Counted from the stretch's first letter, positions 24,762-34,090 are shown. The stretch is 41,744 bases of DNA from Spirochaetaceae bacterium (GCA_026418115.1 JAOABY010000015.1:1-41744), one strand, 5' to 3'. The notes: a model not told the origin generated them from the letters alone. Numbers and translations are program-made.

Positions 24762-25655
24762 ATGACACTTTCACTGCTTCTCCAGCACATAGTGAATGCA
24801 TTGTCGCTCGGCAGCCTGTATGCCCTTATAGCCATCGGCTATACCATGGTGTATGGCATCCTCAGGCTCATCAATTTTGCGCACGGCGATGTGTTCATGC
24901 TTGGTGCGTATGTCGCCTTTTACGGCATTACTCTTGTTTCTCTGCCCTGGTGGGCAGCGCTCCTGATTGCAATAGTGTTGACAGCCATGTTTGGCATCGG
25001 TCTGGAACGGGTCGCATACAAGCCGCTCCGCGACTCTCCCCGAATTTCCATAATGATAAGCGCCATTGGTGCTTCCTTCCTGCTGGAAAGCCTTGGCGTG
25101 CTGATTTTCGGCGGCAGACCGAAAGGCGTGCCGGTTCCTGAAGTCCTTTCGAGGGTTATCCGGATCGGTCCAGTCTCCACGGTCGTCATCAGTCTCATAA
25201 TCCCGCTGTTTACATTCGGTCTGCTTGCAGTGCTTGTCTATATTGTCAATCGCACCAAGACCGGTATGGCGATGCGTGCAGTTTCGACGGATATCGAGGC
25301 ATCACGACTGATGGCGGTTGATGTCAATCGCATTGTCAGTTTTACGTTCGGCATCGGCTCGCTGCTTGCTGCATTCGGCGGCATCATGTGGTCCTTCAAG
25401 TATCCACAGCTGAATCCGCTGATGGGCGTCATGCCGGGTCTGAAGTGTTTCATTGCTGCGGTCATCGGTGGTATCGGCAGCATTGGCGGCGCAGTGCTCG
25501 GCGGCTTCCTGCTCGGCGGTATTGAAATCATGATTGTTGCATTCCTGCCGACACTTTCCGGATATCGCGATGCTTTCGCGTTTGTGCTTCTTATCGTGGT
25601 TCTTCTGGTGAAGCCCACGGGACTGCTCGGCAAGCGGCAGACTGAGAAGGTGTGA
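24762..25655 (+). CDS. livH: ABC transporter permease LivH
   Basis: 297 residues with about eight membrane helices. LivH features are GSLYALIAIGYTMVYGILRLINFAHGDVFMLGAY near the N-terminus and GGIGSIGGAVLGGFLLGGIE in the C-terminal half. It forms half of the membrane pore of a branched-chain amino acid-type importer with LivM. It follows the binding protein after a 137-base gap that contains hairpins and an internal terminator. Its stop is three bases before the livM ATG. Confidence 0.94.
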   Translation: MTLSLLLQHIVNALSLGSLYALIAIGYTMVYGILRLINFAHGDVFMLGAYVAFYGITLVSLPWWAALLIAIVLTAMFGIGLERVAYKPLRDSPRISIMISAIGASFLLESLGVLIFGGRPKGVPVPEVLSRVIRIGPVSTVVISLIIPLFTFGLLAVLVYIVNRTKTGMAMRAVSTDIEASRLMAVDVNRIVSFTFGIGSLLAAFGGIMWSFKYPQLNPLMGVMPGLKCFIAAVIGGIGSIGGAVLGGFLLGGIEIMIVAFLPTLSGYRDAFAFVLLIVVLLVKPTGLLGKRQTEKV

Positions 25656-25657
25656 CC

Positions 25658-26740
25658 ATGAAAACCAATGCAACTGCTTCTCCTTTGAAGATAACACGGA
25701 ACAGGCTCTACACCTTGATTGCCCTGGGCGCGTTTGTCGTGCTGGCGATTGTGGCCGACCTGTTCTTCGATGCCTTTACGCTCCGCGTATTCAATCTCTG
25801 CGCCATCTACATCGTGCTGGCGCTGTCACTGAACATGCTCAATGGCTTTACGGGACTGTTCTCCCTTGGGCATGCAGGCTTCATGGCGGTTGGTGCCTAT
25901 GTCTGCGCGCTTCTCACCATGTCGCCACAGCTCAAGGACATGAATTTCTTTCTCATGCCCATGGTGCCCTGGCTGCGCAATGTCACGATTCCCTTCCTGC
26001 CCGCCATCATCATCGGTGGCCTGGCAGCGGCATTTGTCGGTTTTCTCATTGGCGCACCCGTGCTGAGGCTGAGAGACGACTACCTGGCAATCGCTACGCT
26101 TGGATTTGGTGAGATCATCCGCGTGCTCATTACCAATGCCCAGCCCATTACCAATGGCGCGCAGGGGCTCAAGGGGCTTCCGCGCTTCTCTACTACTTTT
26201 ACAGTGTGGATTGCTGCAGCGCTGGTGACGCTCTTCATGGTGCTGCTTATGCGCTCGAGCTACGGGCGAGCCATGAAGGCAGTCCGTGATGATGAGCTTG
26301 CCGCAGAAGCGATGGGCATCAATGTATTCAAGGTCAAGGTAACATCATTTACCGTGTCCAGTTTCCTTGCCGGTATCGGCGGAGCGCTGCTGGGTCACAT
26401 GATCACGACCATTGACCCGAAGATGTTTACCTTTATGCTCACCTTCAACATCCTGCTGATTGTGGTGCTGGGCGGCATAGGCTCGATTTCCGGCTCCGTC
26501 ATAGCGGCAGTGGTCGTCACTATCCTGATGGAGGTTCTCCGTTTCCTGGATGAGCCTCTGAATTTCATCGTCTTCAAAACGGCCGCAATGCCGGGCCTGC
26601 GCATGGTGGTGTTCTCCATTCTCCTCATGGTGGTGGTGATCTATCGTCAGCGTGGCCTGATGGGCAATAAGGAATTCAGCTGGGACATGCTCACGGGACT
26701 CTTCGTGCGCAAAGGCCGGAAAGGAGGCACCAATGTCTGA
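25658..26740 (+). CDS. livM: ABC transporter permease LivM
   Basis: 360 residues with an N-terminal membrane helix (about 13-35) followed by LSLNMLNGFTGLFSLGHAGFMAVGAY, the LivM signature. ILLIVVLGGIGSISGSVIAAVVV in the second half is the ATPase-coupling region. It forms the second half of the importer pore with LivH. I use the ATG at 25658 with an AAGG-type site just upstream; a GTG at 25652 overlaps the livH stop. Its end overlaps livG by eight bases. The loop between the third and fourth helices (LKDMNFFLMPMVPWLRNV) is longer than in E. coli LivM. Confidence 0.94.
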   Translation: MKTNATASPLKITRNRLYTLIALGAFVVLAIVADLFFDAFTLRVFNLCAIYIVLALSLNMLNGFTGLFSLGHAGFMAVGAYVCALLTMSPQLKDMNFFLMPMVPWLRNVTIPFLPAIIIGGLAAAFVGFLIGAPVLRLRDDYLAIATLGFGEIIRVLITNAQPITNGAQGLKGLPRFSTTFTVWIAAALVTLFMVLLMRSSYGRAMKAVRDDELAAEAMGINVFKVKVTSFTVSSFLAGIGGALLGHMITTIDPKMFTFMLTFNILLIVVLGGIGSISGSVIAAVVVTILMEVLRFLDEPLNFIVFKTAAMPGLRMVVFSILLMVVVIYRQRGLMGNKEFSWDMLTGLFVRKGRKGGTNV

Positions 26741-27512
26741 ACCCACATCCGACCTGATGCTCCGTACCGACCATGTGTTCATGCGGTTTGGCGGCCTGAC
26801 GGCGGTCAATGATCTCAATCTTGAAATCCGCAAGAATGAAATTGTAGGTCTGATCGGCCCCAATGGTGCCGGCAAGACAACGGCATTCAACGTGATTACC
26901 GGCATGTACCGGCCGAGTGAAGGCAAGGTGTTTTTCGGCAGCGATGACATCACCGGTCTCAAACCCCATCAGATTACAGCAAAGGGCATTGCGCGCACCT
27001 TCCAGAACATCCGCCTCTTCAAGGAAATGAATGTTCTGGAGAATGTGCTGGTTGCCTGCGACATGAGCATTGCGACAGGCATGTTCGGTGCCACGCTGCA
27101 TCTGCCGGGTTATGTAAAGCGGGAGAAGGAAGCCAGAAAATTTTCCATGGAGCTGCTGGAGAAGGTTGGCCTGAAGCACCTGGCATTCGAAAAAGGCACG
27201 AGCCTGCCATACGGCCAGCAGCGCCGCCTCGAGATCGTGCGCGCGCTTGCGACCAGGCCAAAGATGCTGCTCCTGGATGAGCCTGCTGCCGGCATGAATC
27301 CCCAGGAATCGGTGGAGCTCATGGAGTTCATTCGCAAGATCCGTGATGAATTCGATCTGACCATACTGCTCATCGAGCACCATATGCAGGTAGTCATGGG
27401 GGTATGCGAACACATGTATGTGCTCGACTATGGTGTCACGATCGCTCATGGCGACCCTGCTTCGATCCAGAAGAACCCGAAGGTAATCGAAGCATATCTG
27501 GGGGTTGACTGA
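26733..27512 (+). CDS. livG: ABC transporter ATPase LivG
   Basis: 259 residues. Walker A is GPNGAGKTT, the Q-loop is in ARTFQNIRLFKEM, the signature-like segment is LPYGQQRRLEI (the LivG variant without LSGG), Walker B is LLLDEPAAGMN, and the switch histidine is in LLIEHHM. LivG pairs with LivF to power uptake. It overlaps livM by eight bases and livF by one base, so translation is coupled along the operon. Confidence 0.95.
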   Translation: MSEPTSDLMLRTDHVFMRFGGLTAVNDLNLEIRKNEIVGLIGPNGAGKTTAFNVITGMYRPSEGKVFFGSDDITGLKPHQITAKGIARTFQNIRLFKEMNVLENVLVACDMSIATGMFGATLHLPGYVKREKEARKFSMELLEKVGLKHLAFEKGTSLPYGQQRRLEIVRALATRPKMLLLDEPAAGMNPQESVELMEFIRKIRDEFDLTILLIEHHMQVVMGVCEHMYVLDYGVTIAHGDPASIQKNPKVIEAYLGVD

Positions 27513-28222
27513 TGCTGGAAATCAAGAAACTTTCTGTGCATTACGGAGGCATCCACGCTCTGCAGGGTATCAGCCTGTCGGTGCCCGATGGCAGCATCGT
27601 GACGCTGATTGGTGCAAATGGTGCGGGCAAGAGCACTACCCTGCGCTCAATTGTCGGCCTGGTCAAACCCTCGGGCGGCGAGATCGTATGGAATGGCAAG
27701 ACCATTTCCGGTCAGGGTACCAAAGAGATTGTAGAGCAGGGTATCGTGCTTGTGCCGGAAGGCCGGCGCATTTTCCCAAATCTCACCGTTGAGGAAAACC
27801 TGTTTCTGGGCGCCTATGCACGCAATGACAAACCAGGCATCAAATCCGATATGGATCGCGTGTATGAGCTTTTCCCGCGCCTCAAGGAGCGTCGTCTGCA
27901 GAAGGGCGGTACACTCTCGGGAGGCGAACAGCAGATGCTGGCAGTGGGCAGGGCGCTGATGTCCAGGCCCAAGCTGCTGATGATGGATGAACCTTCGCTG
28001 GGTCTGGCGCCACTGGTCGTCAAGATGATTTTTGAAATCATCAGGCAGATCAATGCGCAGGGTACCACAGTCCTGCTGATTGAGCAAAATGCCAAGGCAG
28101 CACTCGAGGTAGCGCATTATGGTTATGTGCTCGAAACTGGACGCATTACCCTGGAGGGCAAGGGCAGGGATCTCCTGAATGATGACCGGGTACGGAAGGC
28201 CTACCTGGGCGAAGGGCAATAA
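27512..28222 (+). CDS. livF: ABC transporter ATPase LivF
   Basis: 236 residues. Walker A is GANGAGKST, VPEGRRIFPNLTVEENL follows the Q-loop region as in LivF proteins, the signature is LSGGEQQMLAVGRALM, and Walker B is LLMMDEPSLGLAP. It forms the ATPase heterodimer with LivG. It is the last gene of the five-gene transporter operon and is followed 37 bases later by a clear terminator. Confidence 0.95.
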   Translation: MLEIKKLSVHYGGIHALQGISLSVPDGSIVTLIGANGAGKSTTLRSIVGLVKPSGGEIVWNGKTISGQGTKEIVEQGIVLVPEGRRIFPNLTVEENLFLGAYARNDKPGIKSDMDRVYELFPRLKERRLQKGGTLSGGEQQMLAVGRALMSRPKLLMMDEPSLGLAPLVVKMIFEIIRQINAQGTTVLLIEQNAKAALEVAHYGYVLETGRITLEGKGRDLLNDDRVRKAYLGEGQ

Positions 28223-28259
28223 CATCACCTTGCATCTTCAAACAATGGTCATGGGAGAG

Positions 28260-28285
28260 GGCGGTGCGCAAGGCACCGCCTTTTA
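28260..28285 (+). terminator. Terminator of the liv operon
   Basis: GGCGGTGC (28260-28267) and GCACCGCC (28273-28280) form an eight-pair stem with a five-base loop, followed by TTTTATTATT. Confidence 0.88.
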
Positions 28286-28357
28286 TTATTATCTCCACGC
28301 CTTGGCCCGGCGCCAAAACACCGCGCTTTCCATAAGAGGAGGGGAAGGGTTGCAAGC

Positions 28358-29848
28358 CTATTGCCGCCGAAGCCGGGCATGCCAGACCAGCCGGCTGGTG
28401 TTTCTCAGGCTGCCGAAAAGCATGCATCCCATGAAAATCGTTGCGAAACCCGGTTCGAAGGAAAAAATGTCACCGAACGTGATGGCTCTGCCACTGAGCA
28501 TGCTGAGTACGGTGGGAGCGAGGGCCACTGCAGCAATTCTGCACAGTATGCCAAGGATTGTCCGCAGGTAGGCAAAACGGGCATAGAGCTGAGAAAGGTT
28601 GCTTTCCCTGTATTTCAGCAGGTCCCGTGCCCACGCATACGCTGCCAGCGTCTGTGCAAAAAGGCTCAGTATGTAGATGGTGAAGGCAAAAGCAGCGAGT
28701 ATGAGCACTCTGCGTGTGGGGAAGAGCCGTGTGCTCACCTTGCCGAAGAGAATGCGTTCCGCACCTGCAGTGAGCATAGGCAGCACGAAGTTCGAGATGA
28801 TGACACCATCCTGTGCGCACAGTATGGCTATTGCAGCATTCCGTTCAGGATAGATGGTAATTCTCGATGAATATCCTTTTACCGATCCACCCTGATAGAT
28901 CAGCCGTGCTCCATCGATTTCCCCGATGCGCCAGCCGAAAGCGGTATCTCCGTCCTTGTAGAGCGGCTGATAGAGGTTGGTAACATCAGCCGGCTTCATG
29001 CCCGGCAGTGCCTCGCCTGGTCGCGGGGCGACCAGAAAGCGGAGAAATCTGGCGATGTCGGCACCGGACGAGACGATCCCGTCGGATGCCGCCGCTGCAA
29101 AGGGAAGCTGCTCGCGATAGGGAAAGGCAATGCCGAAGAAAGAGCCGGCCCCCGGTGCGATGGTCGCAATTGATGATGGTTTTGCAGTAGTTACGTACAT
29201 CTCGAGAGGGATGGTGATGTACTGCTCAAGCAGTTCCGGGAAGGACTGACCGGTAGCCCGTTCCATGGCGGCTGCAAGAATCCTGTAGGAAAGCCTGCTG
29301 CGCGTATACTGCTGAGTAGGGAAATGGGTTTCAAGAAAGAAACGTGGATCCGGCAGCCCCGCTTCAAGCCCTGAGGCGCTCGGCGTGAACATTGCGAGAT
29401 CTCTTTCCGGAAAAGCCACTCTGTGCGCGGCGAGCATTCGAAGAGTGAGCTGCGCTCCGGTCTGCTTCTGACCGGCAAGTCTGCCCTGGATCTCTGCAAA
29501 TTCAGGCAGATAGAAGTCCAGATGGGTGTCCAGTTCGATTCTTTTCTCGTTTGAGAGCTGATAGAGCAGGAAACCTGTCAGAATTTCGGAAGAGGGACCT
29601 ATGTAGAGAGGCGTGTCTATTTCCAGAGGCTGATGCGTACCATCGAAGCCGAATGCCTTGTTGAGCGCGACCTTGCCATCCTTGATGACGACGATTTCAT
29701 AGCCCACGCATCCCTGCCGTACACGCTCATTTGCAAAATAGCTCTCAAAGTCCCTGTATGCCTCAGGTCCAAAGTCCGGCAGATAGAATGCGAGCGCGGC
29801 GGCAAGCGCAATCACGATCCACGGCAGGAGTCGGCGCAGGAACTTCAT
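28358..29848 (-). CDS. Membrane protein with degenerate serine beta-lactamase (class C/PBP4*-like) domain
   Basis: 496 residues from the ATG at 29848; a TTG at 29866 with GAGG upstream is the alternative. A signal anchor (IVIALAAALAFYLP) leads to a beta-lactamase-family domain (about 30-365), then about four membrane helices (380-490), a layout seen in exported beta-lactamase-related esterases. The fold pattern is clear (NEKRIELDTHLDFYLPEF, ERATGQSF, YQGGSVKGYSS), but the catalytic residues are not. The SxxK motif reads P85-S-S-E88, so both nucleophile and lysine are lost, and the YxN position reads R-S-R. I infer a non-enzymatic, perhaps peptidoglycan- or ligand-binding, protein. It lies downstream of glnN on the same strand but after its terminator. 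Confidence 0.78.
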   Translation of the reverse strand: MKFLRRLLPWIVIALAAALAFYLPDFGPEAYRDFESYFANERVRQGCVGYEIVVIKDGKVALNKAFGFDGTHQPLEIDTPLYIGPSSEILTGFLLYQLSNEKRIELDTHLDFYLPEFAEIQGRLAGQKQTGAQLTLRMLAAHRVAFPERDLAMFTPSASGLEAGLPDPRFFLETHFPTQQYTRSRLSYRILAAAMERATGQSFPELLEQYITIPLEMYVTTAKPSSIATIAPGAGSFFGIAFPYREQLPFAAAASDGIVSSGADIARFLRFLVAPRPGEALPGMKPADVTNLYQPLYKDGDTAFGWRIGEIDGARLIYQGGSVKGYSSRITIYPERNAAIAILCAQDGVIISNFVLPMLTAGAERILFGKVSTRLFPTRRVLILAAFAFTIYILSLFAQTLAAYAWARDLLKYRESNLSQLYARFAYLRTILGILCRIAAVALAPTVLSMLSGRAITFGDIFSFEPGFATIFMGCMLFGSLRNTSRLVWHARLRRQ

Positions 29849-29930
29849 GTACTGCCATGATACCAAGTGATGCCTCGATCAGGCAACTCTCGGCAGCCTT
29901 CCTGCATGGGGTTTGCATTGATATTCCTGT

Positions 29931-29972
29931 AAAATACCACACGCCGGCATCATGCATTCCGGTGCCGGCGTG
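29931..29972 (-). terminator. Terminator of glnN
   Basis: On the minus strand CACGCCGGCA pairs with TGCCGGCGTG (plus-strand arms at 29940-29949 and 29963-29972), ten perfect pairs, followed by TGGTATTTTA. It begins 18 bases after the glnN stop. Confidence 0.75.
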
Positions 29973-29990
29973 CAGGATATCTGGGACGCA

Positions 29991-32147
29991 TCAGAGGGTG
30001 AACAGAAGATCACCGTAAGTGGGCAGCGGCCAGTCCTCCCTGGGCACCACCCGTTCTACCTCGTCACAGGTGTTTCTGAGCTCATCCATCTGGGGCACCA
30101 CTGCATCTCTGAAAACTCTGGCGCGGTCCAGCGGCTGTTCAGCCTTGAGCGCCTCGGCGAGGACTTTCTCCAGTTTTTCCGTGAGTTCGCTGAGCCTGCC
30201 GCCATACTGGGCAAGTTTTCTGGAAAGAGTTTCCGCCGTAAGAGCAGATGCGCCAACCGCGGAGAGGTCCGCTGCATTCCTCGCATAGCGGGCAGCCGCC
30301 CCGACCACGGCAGGAAGAATCGAACGCTTGATCATGTCCAGCATGAGTCCGGCTTCGATTTTTATCTGCTTGGAGTAGCGGTCAAGATAGATGGTATAGC
30401 GGGCTTCAACTTCTTCTGGCAGGAAGACGCCAAGCGAGGTCAGCATGCCGAGATTCTCCGGCCGGACAAGCTCCTGAATGGCGTCAACTGCCGACCTGAA
30501 CATGGGCAGCCCGCGACGCGCCGCTTCCCGTGCCCATTCCTCCGAATAGCCATTGCCGTTGAAGACGACTCGGCGATGTTCCTTCCACGTTTCCGCAGCA
30601 GTGATGCGGGCAGCCTCAAGCAGCGGTCTGCCTTCTGCAATTAGCTGCTCCATGCGGGTGGCAAGTCTGTTCAGCGCTTCGGCTACTGCGGCGTTGAGCA
30701 TGGTGAGCGGTGTGGAAACCGACTGAGAGGAACCCACCATGCGGAATTCGAACTTGTTGCCGGTAAAGGCGAAGGGGCTCGTACGGTTGCGGTCGGAGAA
30801 GTCCTTCGGGAGCTTGGGCAGGCTTCTGATTCCCAGCTCGATGAATTCCTTGTCCAGGTGGTTCCTTCCACCGCCATTCTCCAGTGAATCGAAAAGATCG
30901 AGCAGCGGCTCGCCAAGGAAGACGGAGAGGATGGAGGGAGGCGCTTCATGGCCTCCAAGACGTCGGTCATTGCCGGCGGTCGCCGTAGCAGCACGGAGCA
31001 AGCCGGCTCGCTTGTCGACAGCCTCAATGACTGCCATTGAGAACAGGACAAAGCGCAGGAAGGCCAGAGAGGCTTCTGCCTCATCCTTTGCAGCGGCAAT
31101 CAGACCCGGATCGAAGGGGTTCACTCCTCGGTCCGTCGCTACAGACCAGTTGATATGCTTGCCCGAGCCGTTGATGCCATCAAAGGGCTTCTCATGGAGC
31201 AGCGCAGCGAGTCCGTGATGCGCGGCAACCTTCCTGATTGTCTCCATCACCAGCTGGTTCGCATCGGCAGCAATATTGGCTTCCGAATAGATGCAGGCAA
31301 TTTCGAACTGATTCGGGGCGACTTCATTGTGCTGGGTTTTGGCGGCAATACCCATTGCCCAGAGCTCGCTGTTCAATTCATTCATGAAGGTAGCGGCTTT
31401 TTCATCAATGGCACCGTAGTAGTGGTCCTCGAGTTCCTGCCCTTTGGCTGGCATGCTGCCCAGCAGGGTGCGGCCGCACAGCATGAGATCAGGTCTGCGG
31501 GCATAGAGCGATGCATTGACCAGGAAGTATTCCTGTTCGGGACCGGCTGCGGTGATGATGCGCCTTGTTCTGGTATCGCCCAGCGTGCGGAGCAGTCTGA
31601 GCCCAGCTCTGTTGAGCGCTTCCATGGAGCGGAGCAGCGGCACCTTCTTGTCGAGCGCATGGCCGGTATAGGACACAAAGGCTGTGGGGATGCAGAGAAT
31701 GTAGCGATCGGCATTTCGCTTGAGGAAGGCAGGGCTCGTGACGTCCCATGCAGTGTAGCCGCGCGCCTCGAAAGTGGCACGCAGTCCGCCCGAGGCAAAG
31801 CTTGAGGCGTCGGGCTCGCCTTTGACCAGCTCCTTGCCGGAGAATTCCATCAGAATACCGCCATTGGGCTGGGGCGAAACAAACGATTCGTGCTTTTCGG
31901 CGGTGAGGCCGGAGAGAGGGTGAAACCAGTGGGTATAGTGGGTTGCGCCATGATCCGATGCCCATTCCTTCATTGCGGCTGCAACGACTTCCGCCAGATC
32001 GAGGGTGAGCTCGCGGTTGCCCGCCTGTACTTCGAGAATCGCTTCAAACACCGAGCGGGGCAGGCGCTCGCGCATCACATCGTTGGAAAAACAGCGTGTT
32101 CCGAAATGTTCCGGCAGATTGAAAGCATCTGGAGTTGATGAGTTCAT
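29991..32147 (-). CDS. glnN: Type III glutamine synthetase GlnN
   Basis: 718 residues, the large size of GSIII (about 700-730), far longer than GSI. Family features include THWFHPLSGLTAEKHESF near residue 75, AGPEQEYFLV (metal/glutamate-binding), AKTQHNEVAPNQFEIA, and HEKPFDGINGSGKHINWSV for substrate and ATP binding. It makes glutamine from glutamate, ammonia and ATP in the cytoplasm. The ATG at 32147 has GGAGGA just upstream; a longer frame to 32237 would read through the sigma-54 promoter and is rejected. A consensus sigma-54 promoter lies 22 bases before the ATG, and the gene of a sigma-54 activator lies directly upstream, so expression is probably tied to nitrogen status. Confidence 0.95.
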   Translation of the reverse strand: MNSSTPDAFNLPEHFGTRCFSNDVMRERLPRSVFEAILEVQAGNRELTLDLAEVVAAAMKEWASDHGATHYTHWFHPLSGLTAEKHESFVSPQPNGGILMEFSGKELVKGEPDASSFASGGLRATFEARGYTAWDVTSPAFLKRNADRYILCIPTAFVSYTGHALDKKVPLLRSMEALNRAGLRLLRTLGDTRTRRIITAAGPEQEYFLVNASLYARRPDLMLCGRTLLGSMPAKGQELEDHYYGAIDEKAATFMNELNSELWAMGIAAKTQHNEVAPNQFEIACIYSEANIAADANQLVMETIRKVAAHHGLAALLHEKPFDGINGSGKHINWSVATDRGVNPFDPGLIAAAKDEAEASLAFLRFVLFSMAVIEAVDKRAGLLRAATATAGNDRRLGGHEAPPSILSVFLGEPLLDLFDSLENGGGRNHLDKEFIELGIRSLPKLPKDFSDRNRTSPFAFTGNKFEFRMVGSSQSVSTPLTMLNAAVAEALNRLATRMEQLIAEGRPLLEAARITAAETWKEHRRVVFNGNGYSEEWAREAARRGLPMFRSAVDAIQELVRPENLGMLTSLGVFLPEEVEARYTIYLDRYSKQIKIEAGLMLDMIKRSILPAVVGAAARYARNAADLSAVGASALTAETLSRKLAQYGGRLSELTEKLEKVLAEALKAEQPLDRARVFRDAVVPQMDELRNTCDEVERVVPREDWPLPTYGDLLFTL

Positions 32148-32168
32148 AGTTCCTCCTGCTGAAATATA

Positions 32169-32184
32169 TGCAAAAAGCGTGCCA
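32169..32184 (-). promoter_or_regulatory. Consensus sigma-54 promoter of glnN
   Basis: The minus strand reads TGGCACGCTTTTTGCA (32184-32169), a full match to the -24 GG / -12 GC consensus (TGGCAC, five bases, TTGCA). The transcript would start about 12 bases beyond the GC, near 32158, leaving a short leader that contains GGAGGA before the ATG. Confidence 0.88.
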
Positions 32185-32322
32185 AATGATGTTGATTTTT
32201 TAATGTTCGCGCCAGTCTGGTGGTATTGTGGGTGCAAGTTTAAGCGGTATAAGGATAAAGTGTTGTGATGAGTTGCACGGACAGCAGCTGCGGATTTGAC
32301 TGTGGCTGTCCGATGGTAGTAG

Positions 32323-32369
32323 AAAAATTACAAAATTGTAATTTTTTAAATAGAAAATTACAATTTTGT
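32323..32369. promoter_or_regulatory. AT-rich palindromes, probable activator-binding sites upstream of glnN
   Basis: AAAAATTACAA (32323-32333) and TTGTAATTTTT (32336-32346) form an 11+11 palindrome with a two-base centre. A second copy of AAAATTACAA starts at 32354, exactly 30 bases after the first, with a partial partner half. CAAAATTGTAATTTT (32331-32345) and its exact complement (32354-32368) could also form a hairpin that ends the activator's message. The spacing of about 140-185 bases from the sigma-54 promoter suits an enhancer. Confidence 0.6.
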
Positions 32370-34031
32370 TCTAAATCGCTTGGGATCCAGTTTGTATTTC
32401 TGCAAGGCATACCGCAGACGGCGCTCGGTAATGCCCAGCCGTCTCGCTGCAGGGGCCGTCTGACCTCGCTCCAGCTTCAATGCCTCCATGATGAGCTCCC
32501 GTTCTACGCGTGCGACGGCAGCATCAAGGCCGCTGGCCGGCTCGGTACCGCTGGAAATGGCCGACTGCAGACTTGGAGGGAGATGGTAGGCGTGAATGAC
32601 ACCATCAGAGGCCAGGATGGCTGCCCGCATGATGCAGTTTTCGAGCTCGCGGACATTGCCCGGCCAATGGTACATGGTCAGCAGATCAAGGGCCGGCGTG
32701 GAGATGCGTCTGATTTTTCTTGTATTGGCACGATTGTGCAGCCCTACGAAATGATCCGCAAGCAGGATGATGTCCGCGCCTCGCTCCCGAAGCGGGGGCA
32801 CCACAATGGGGAATACCGCCAGGCGGTAGTAGAGGTCGGCTCTGAATGTGCCTTCTTCTACTGCTCTCTGGAGATCGCGGTTGGTAGCGGCAATGATCCT
32901 GACATCGGAGGCAACAGGCTCGCCACCGCCAACTCGCTCGAAGATGCGTTCCTGCAGAAATCGGAGCAGCTTGATCTGGATGGAAGGTGAAAGTTCGCCG
33001 ATCTCATCCAGAAAGAGTGTGCCGCCATTGGCGAGCTCGAAGCGGCCTTTTCGGCGCTCGGTAGCGCCGGTGAACGAGCCTTTTTCATGTCCAAAGAGTT
33101 CGCTCTCGATAAGGGATTCCGGAAGCGCTGCACAGTTGACTGCAAGGAAAGGACCCCCTGCACGCCTGCTCAGCGCATGAATGGCGCGTGCAGCGAGTTC
33201 CTTGCCGGTGCCGCTCTCTCCAAGCAGCAGGACAGTGGCATCGGTATCAGCTACGCGCTCTATGAGGCTGTACATCTGTCGCATGACCTTGGAGGTGCCA
33301 ACCATCCCCTGCCAGCTCACCTGGGATTCATCCATGGACAGAGGTTCGAGACCTGACAGGGTGGCAAGAGTGTCTGTACCCGTGCTGTCGGTGGGGTCGG
33401 ATACGGGGAAATCTCTCAGTACGAGCTGGTCTTCAAGCGCCTGGGCCAGATTTTTCATCGCCGCAAGAGCCCTGGATTTTTCGGATGCGATATCAGGCGC
33501 TGCTGTATCTGTCTCATCCTCGTTCGGAGACAGCGCCAGCGAGGCACTCACCACGAACTGTACCCGAGATTTGCTCCAGCAAGGCGCCTCACACCAGAGA
33601 CGCGAGCCCTGCAAACGCAGCACAGGCTGTTCAGCCTCAAGACCTATGCCGCAGGGTCCTGCTCCCAGCACAACTTCGTTGCCCGCGGAACATCCGGATG
33701 CGCCACCAGCATGGACGGCGATCAGCCTGAGTCCTTCGGCATCCGCAGTCCTGCCAGCAATCGCAAAAGTCCAGCGGGGAAGGGCTTCATGCAGGTATTG
33801 CAGGACTTCCGGAAAGGCCTGCACCAGGTCCCTGCACCTGCTCATGGCATGGATGGCCTTGAGCACTGCAGATGCAACCGTCGCGTCGATCGAGCCAGAC
33901 CATGGTGGCAATCCTTCAATATTGCCCATGTCTCTCTGCATACTCCAAAGCCATGGGAAAATCAATGGTGAGATGGGACTTGCCATGCTGCATTTCCGGG
34001 GAGCATTCGTCTGTTCCGACTCCTGTGCCAT
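32358..34031 (-). CDS. Sigma-54-dependent transcriptional activator (NifA/NtrC-like, non-receiver N-terminus)
   Basis: 557 residues. The N-terminal region (about 50-235) looks like a GAF-type sensor and has no phospho-acceptor receiver domain. The AAA+ domain has Walker A GESGTGKE (271-278), the sigma-54 loop GSFTGA (318-323, Ser in place of the usual Ala), and Walker B FLDEIGE (340-346). A Fis-type helix-turn-helix lies near the end ([25 protein letters not shown]). It would bind enhancer DNA and drive sigma-54 promoters. It ends 174 bases before the glnN sigma-54 promoter on the same strand, and AT-rich palindromes overlap its 3' end, so glnN is a likely target. The start is uncertain: ATG 34031 has no clear ribosome site, and ATG 33986 is possible. 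Confidence 0.9.
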   Translation of the reverse strand: MAQESEQTNAPRKCSMASPISPLIFPWLWSMQRDMGNIEGLPPWSGSIDATVASAVLKAIHAMSRCRDLVQAFPEVLQYLHEALPRWTFAIAGRTADAEGLRLIAVHAGGASGCSAGNEVVLGAGPCGIGLEAEQPVLRLQGSRLWCEAPCWSKSRVQFVVSASLALSPNEDETDTAAPDIASEKSRALAAMKNLAQALEDQLVLRDFPVSDPTDSTGTDTLATLSGLEPLSMDESQVSWQGMVGTSKVMRQMYSLIERVADTDATVLLLGESGTGKELAARAIHALSRRAGGPFLAVNCAALPESLIESELFGHEKGSFTGATERRKGRFELANGGTLFLDEIGELSPSIQIKLLRFLQERIFERVGGGEPVASDVRIIAATNRDLQRAVEEGTFRADLYYRLAVFPIVVPPLRERGADIILLADHFVGLHNRANTRKIRRISTPALDLLTMYHWPGNVRELENCIMRAAILASDGVIHAYHLPPSLQSAISSGTEPASGLDAAVARVERELIMEALKLERGQTAPAARRLGITERRLRYALQKYKLDPKRFRTKL

Positions 34032-34054
34032 GCATAAATATGCATGCTGATGTC

Positions 34055-34083
34055 TTGCACTGAATCAACCGCTATGGTACAGT
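34055..34083 (+). promoter_or_regulatory. Promoter of the lysine riboswitch/operon
   Basis: TTGCAC (34055-34060) and TACAGT (34078-34083) are separated by exactly 17 bases. The predicted start, near 34090, coincides with the first base of the riboswitch P1 stem at 34091, which supports both assignments. Confidence 0.7.
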
Positions 34084-34090
34084 GAGGCCT

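Noticed and set aside
29952-30644. A plus-strand frame opposite the end of glnN
   Set aside because: It is antisense to the conserved C-terminal part of GlnN, and no independent motif or ribosome site supports it.
32148-32237. A longer N-terminus of glnN
   Set aside because: It would read through the sigma-54 promoter and its transcript start. The ATG at 32147 has GGAGGA directly upstream.
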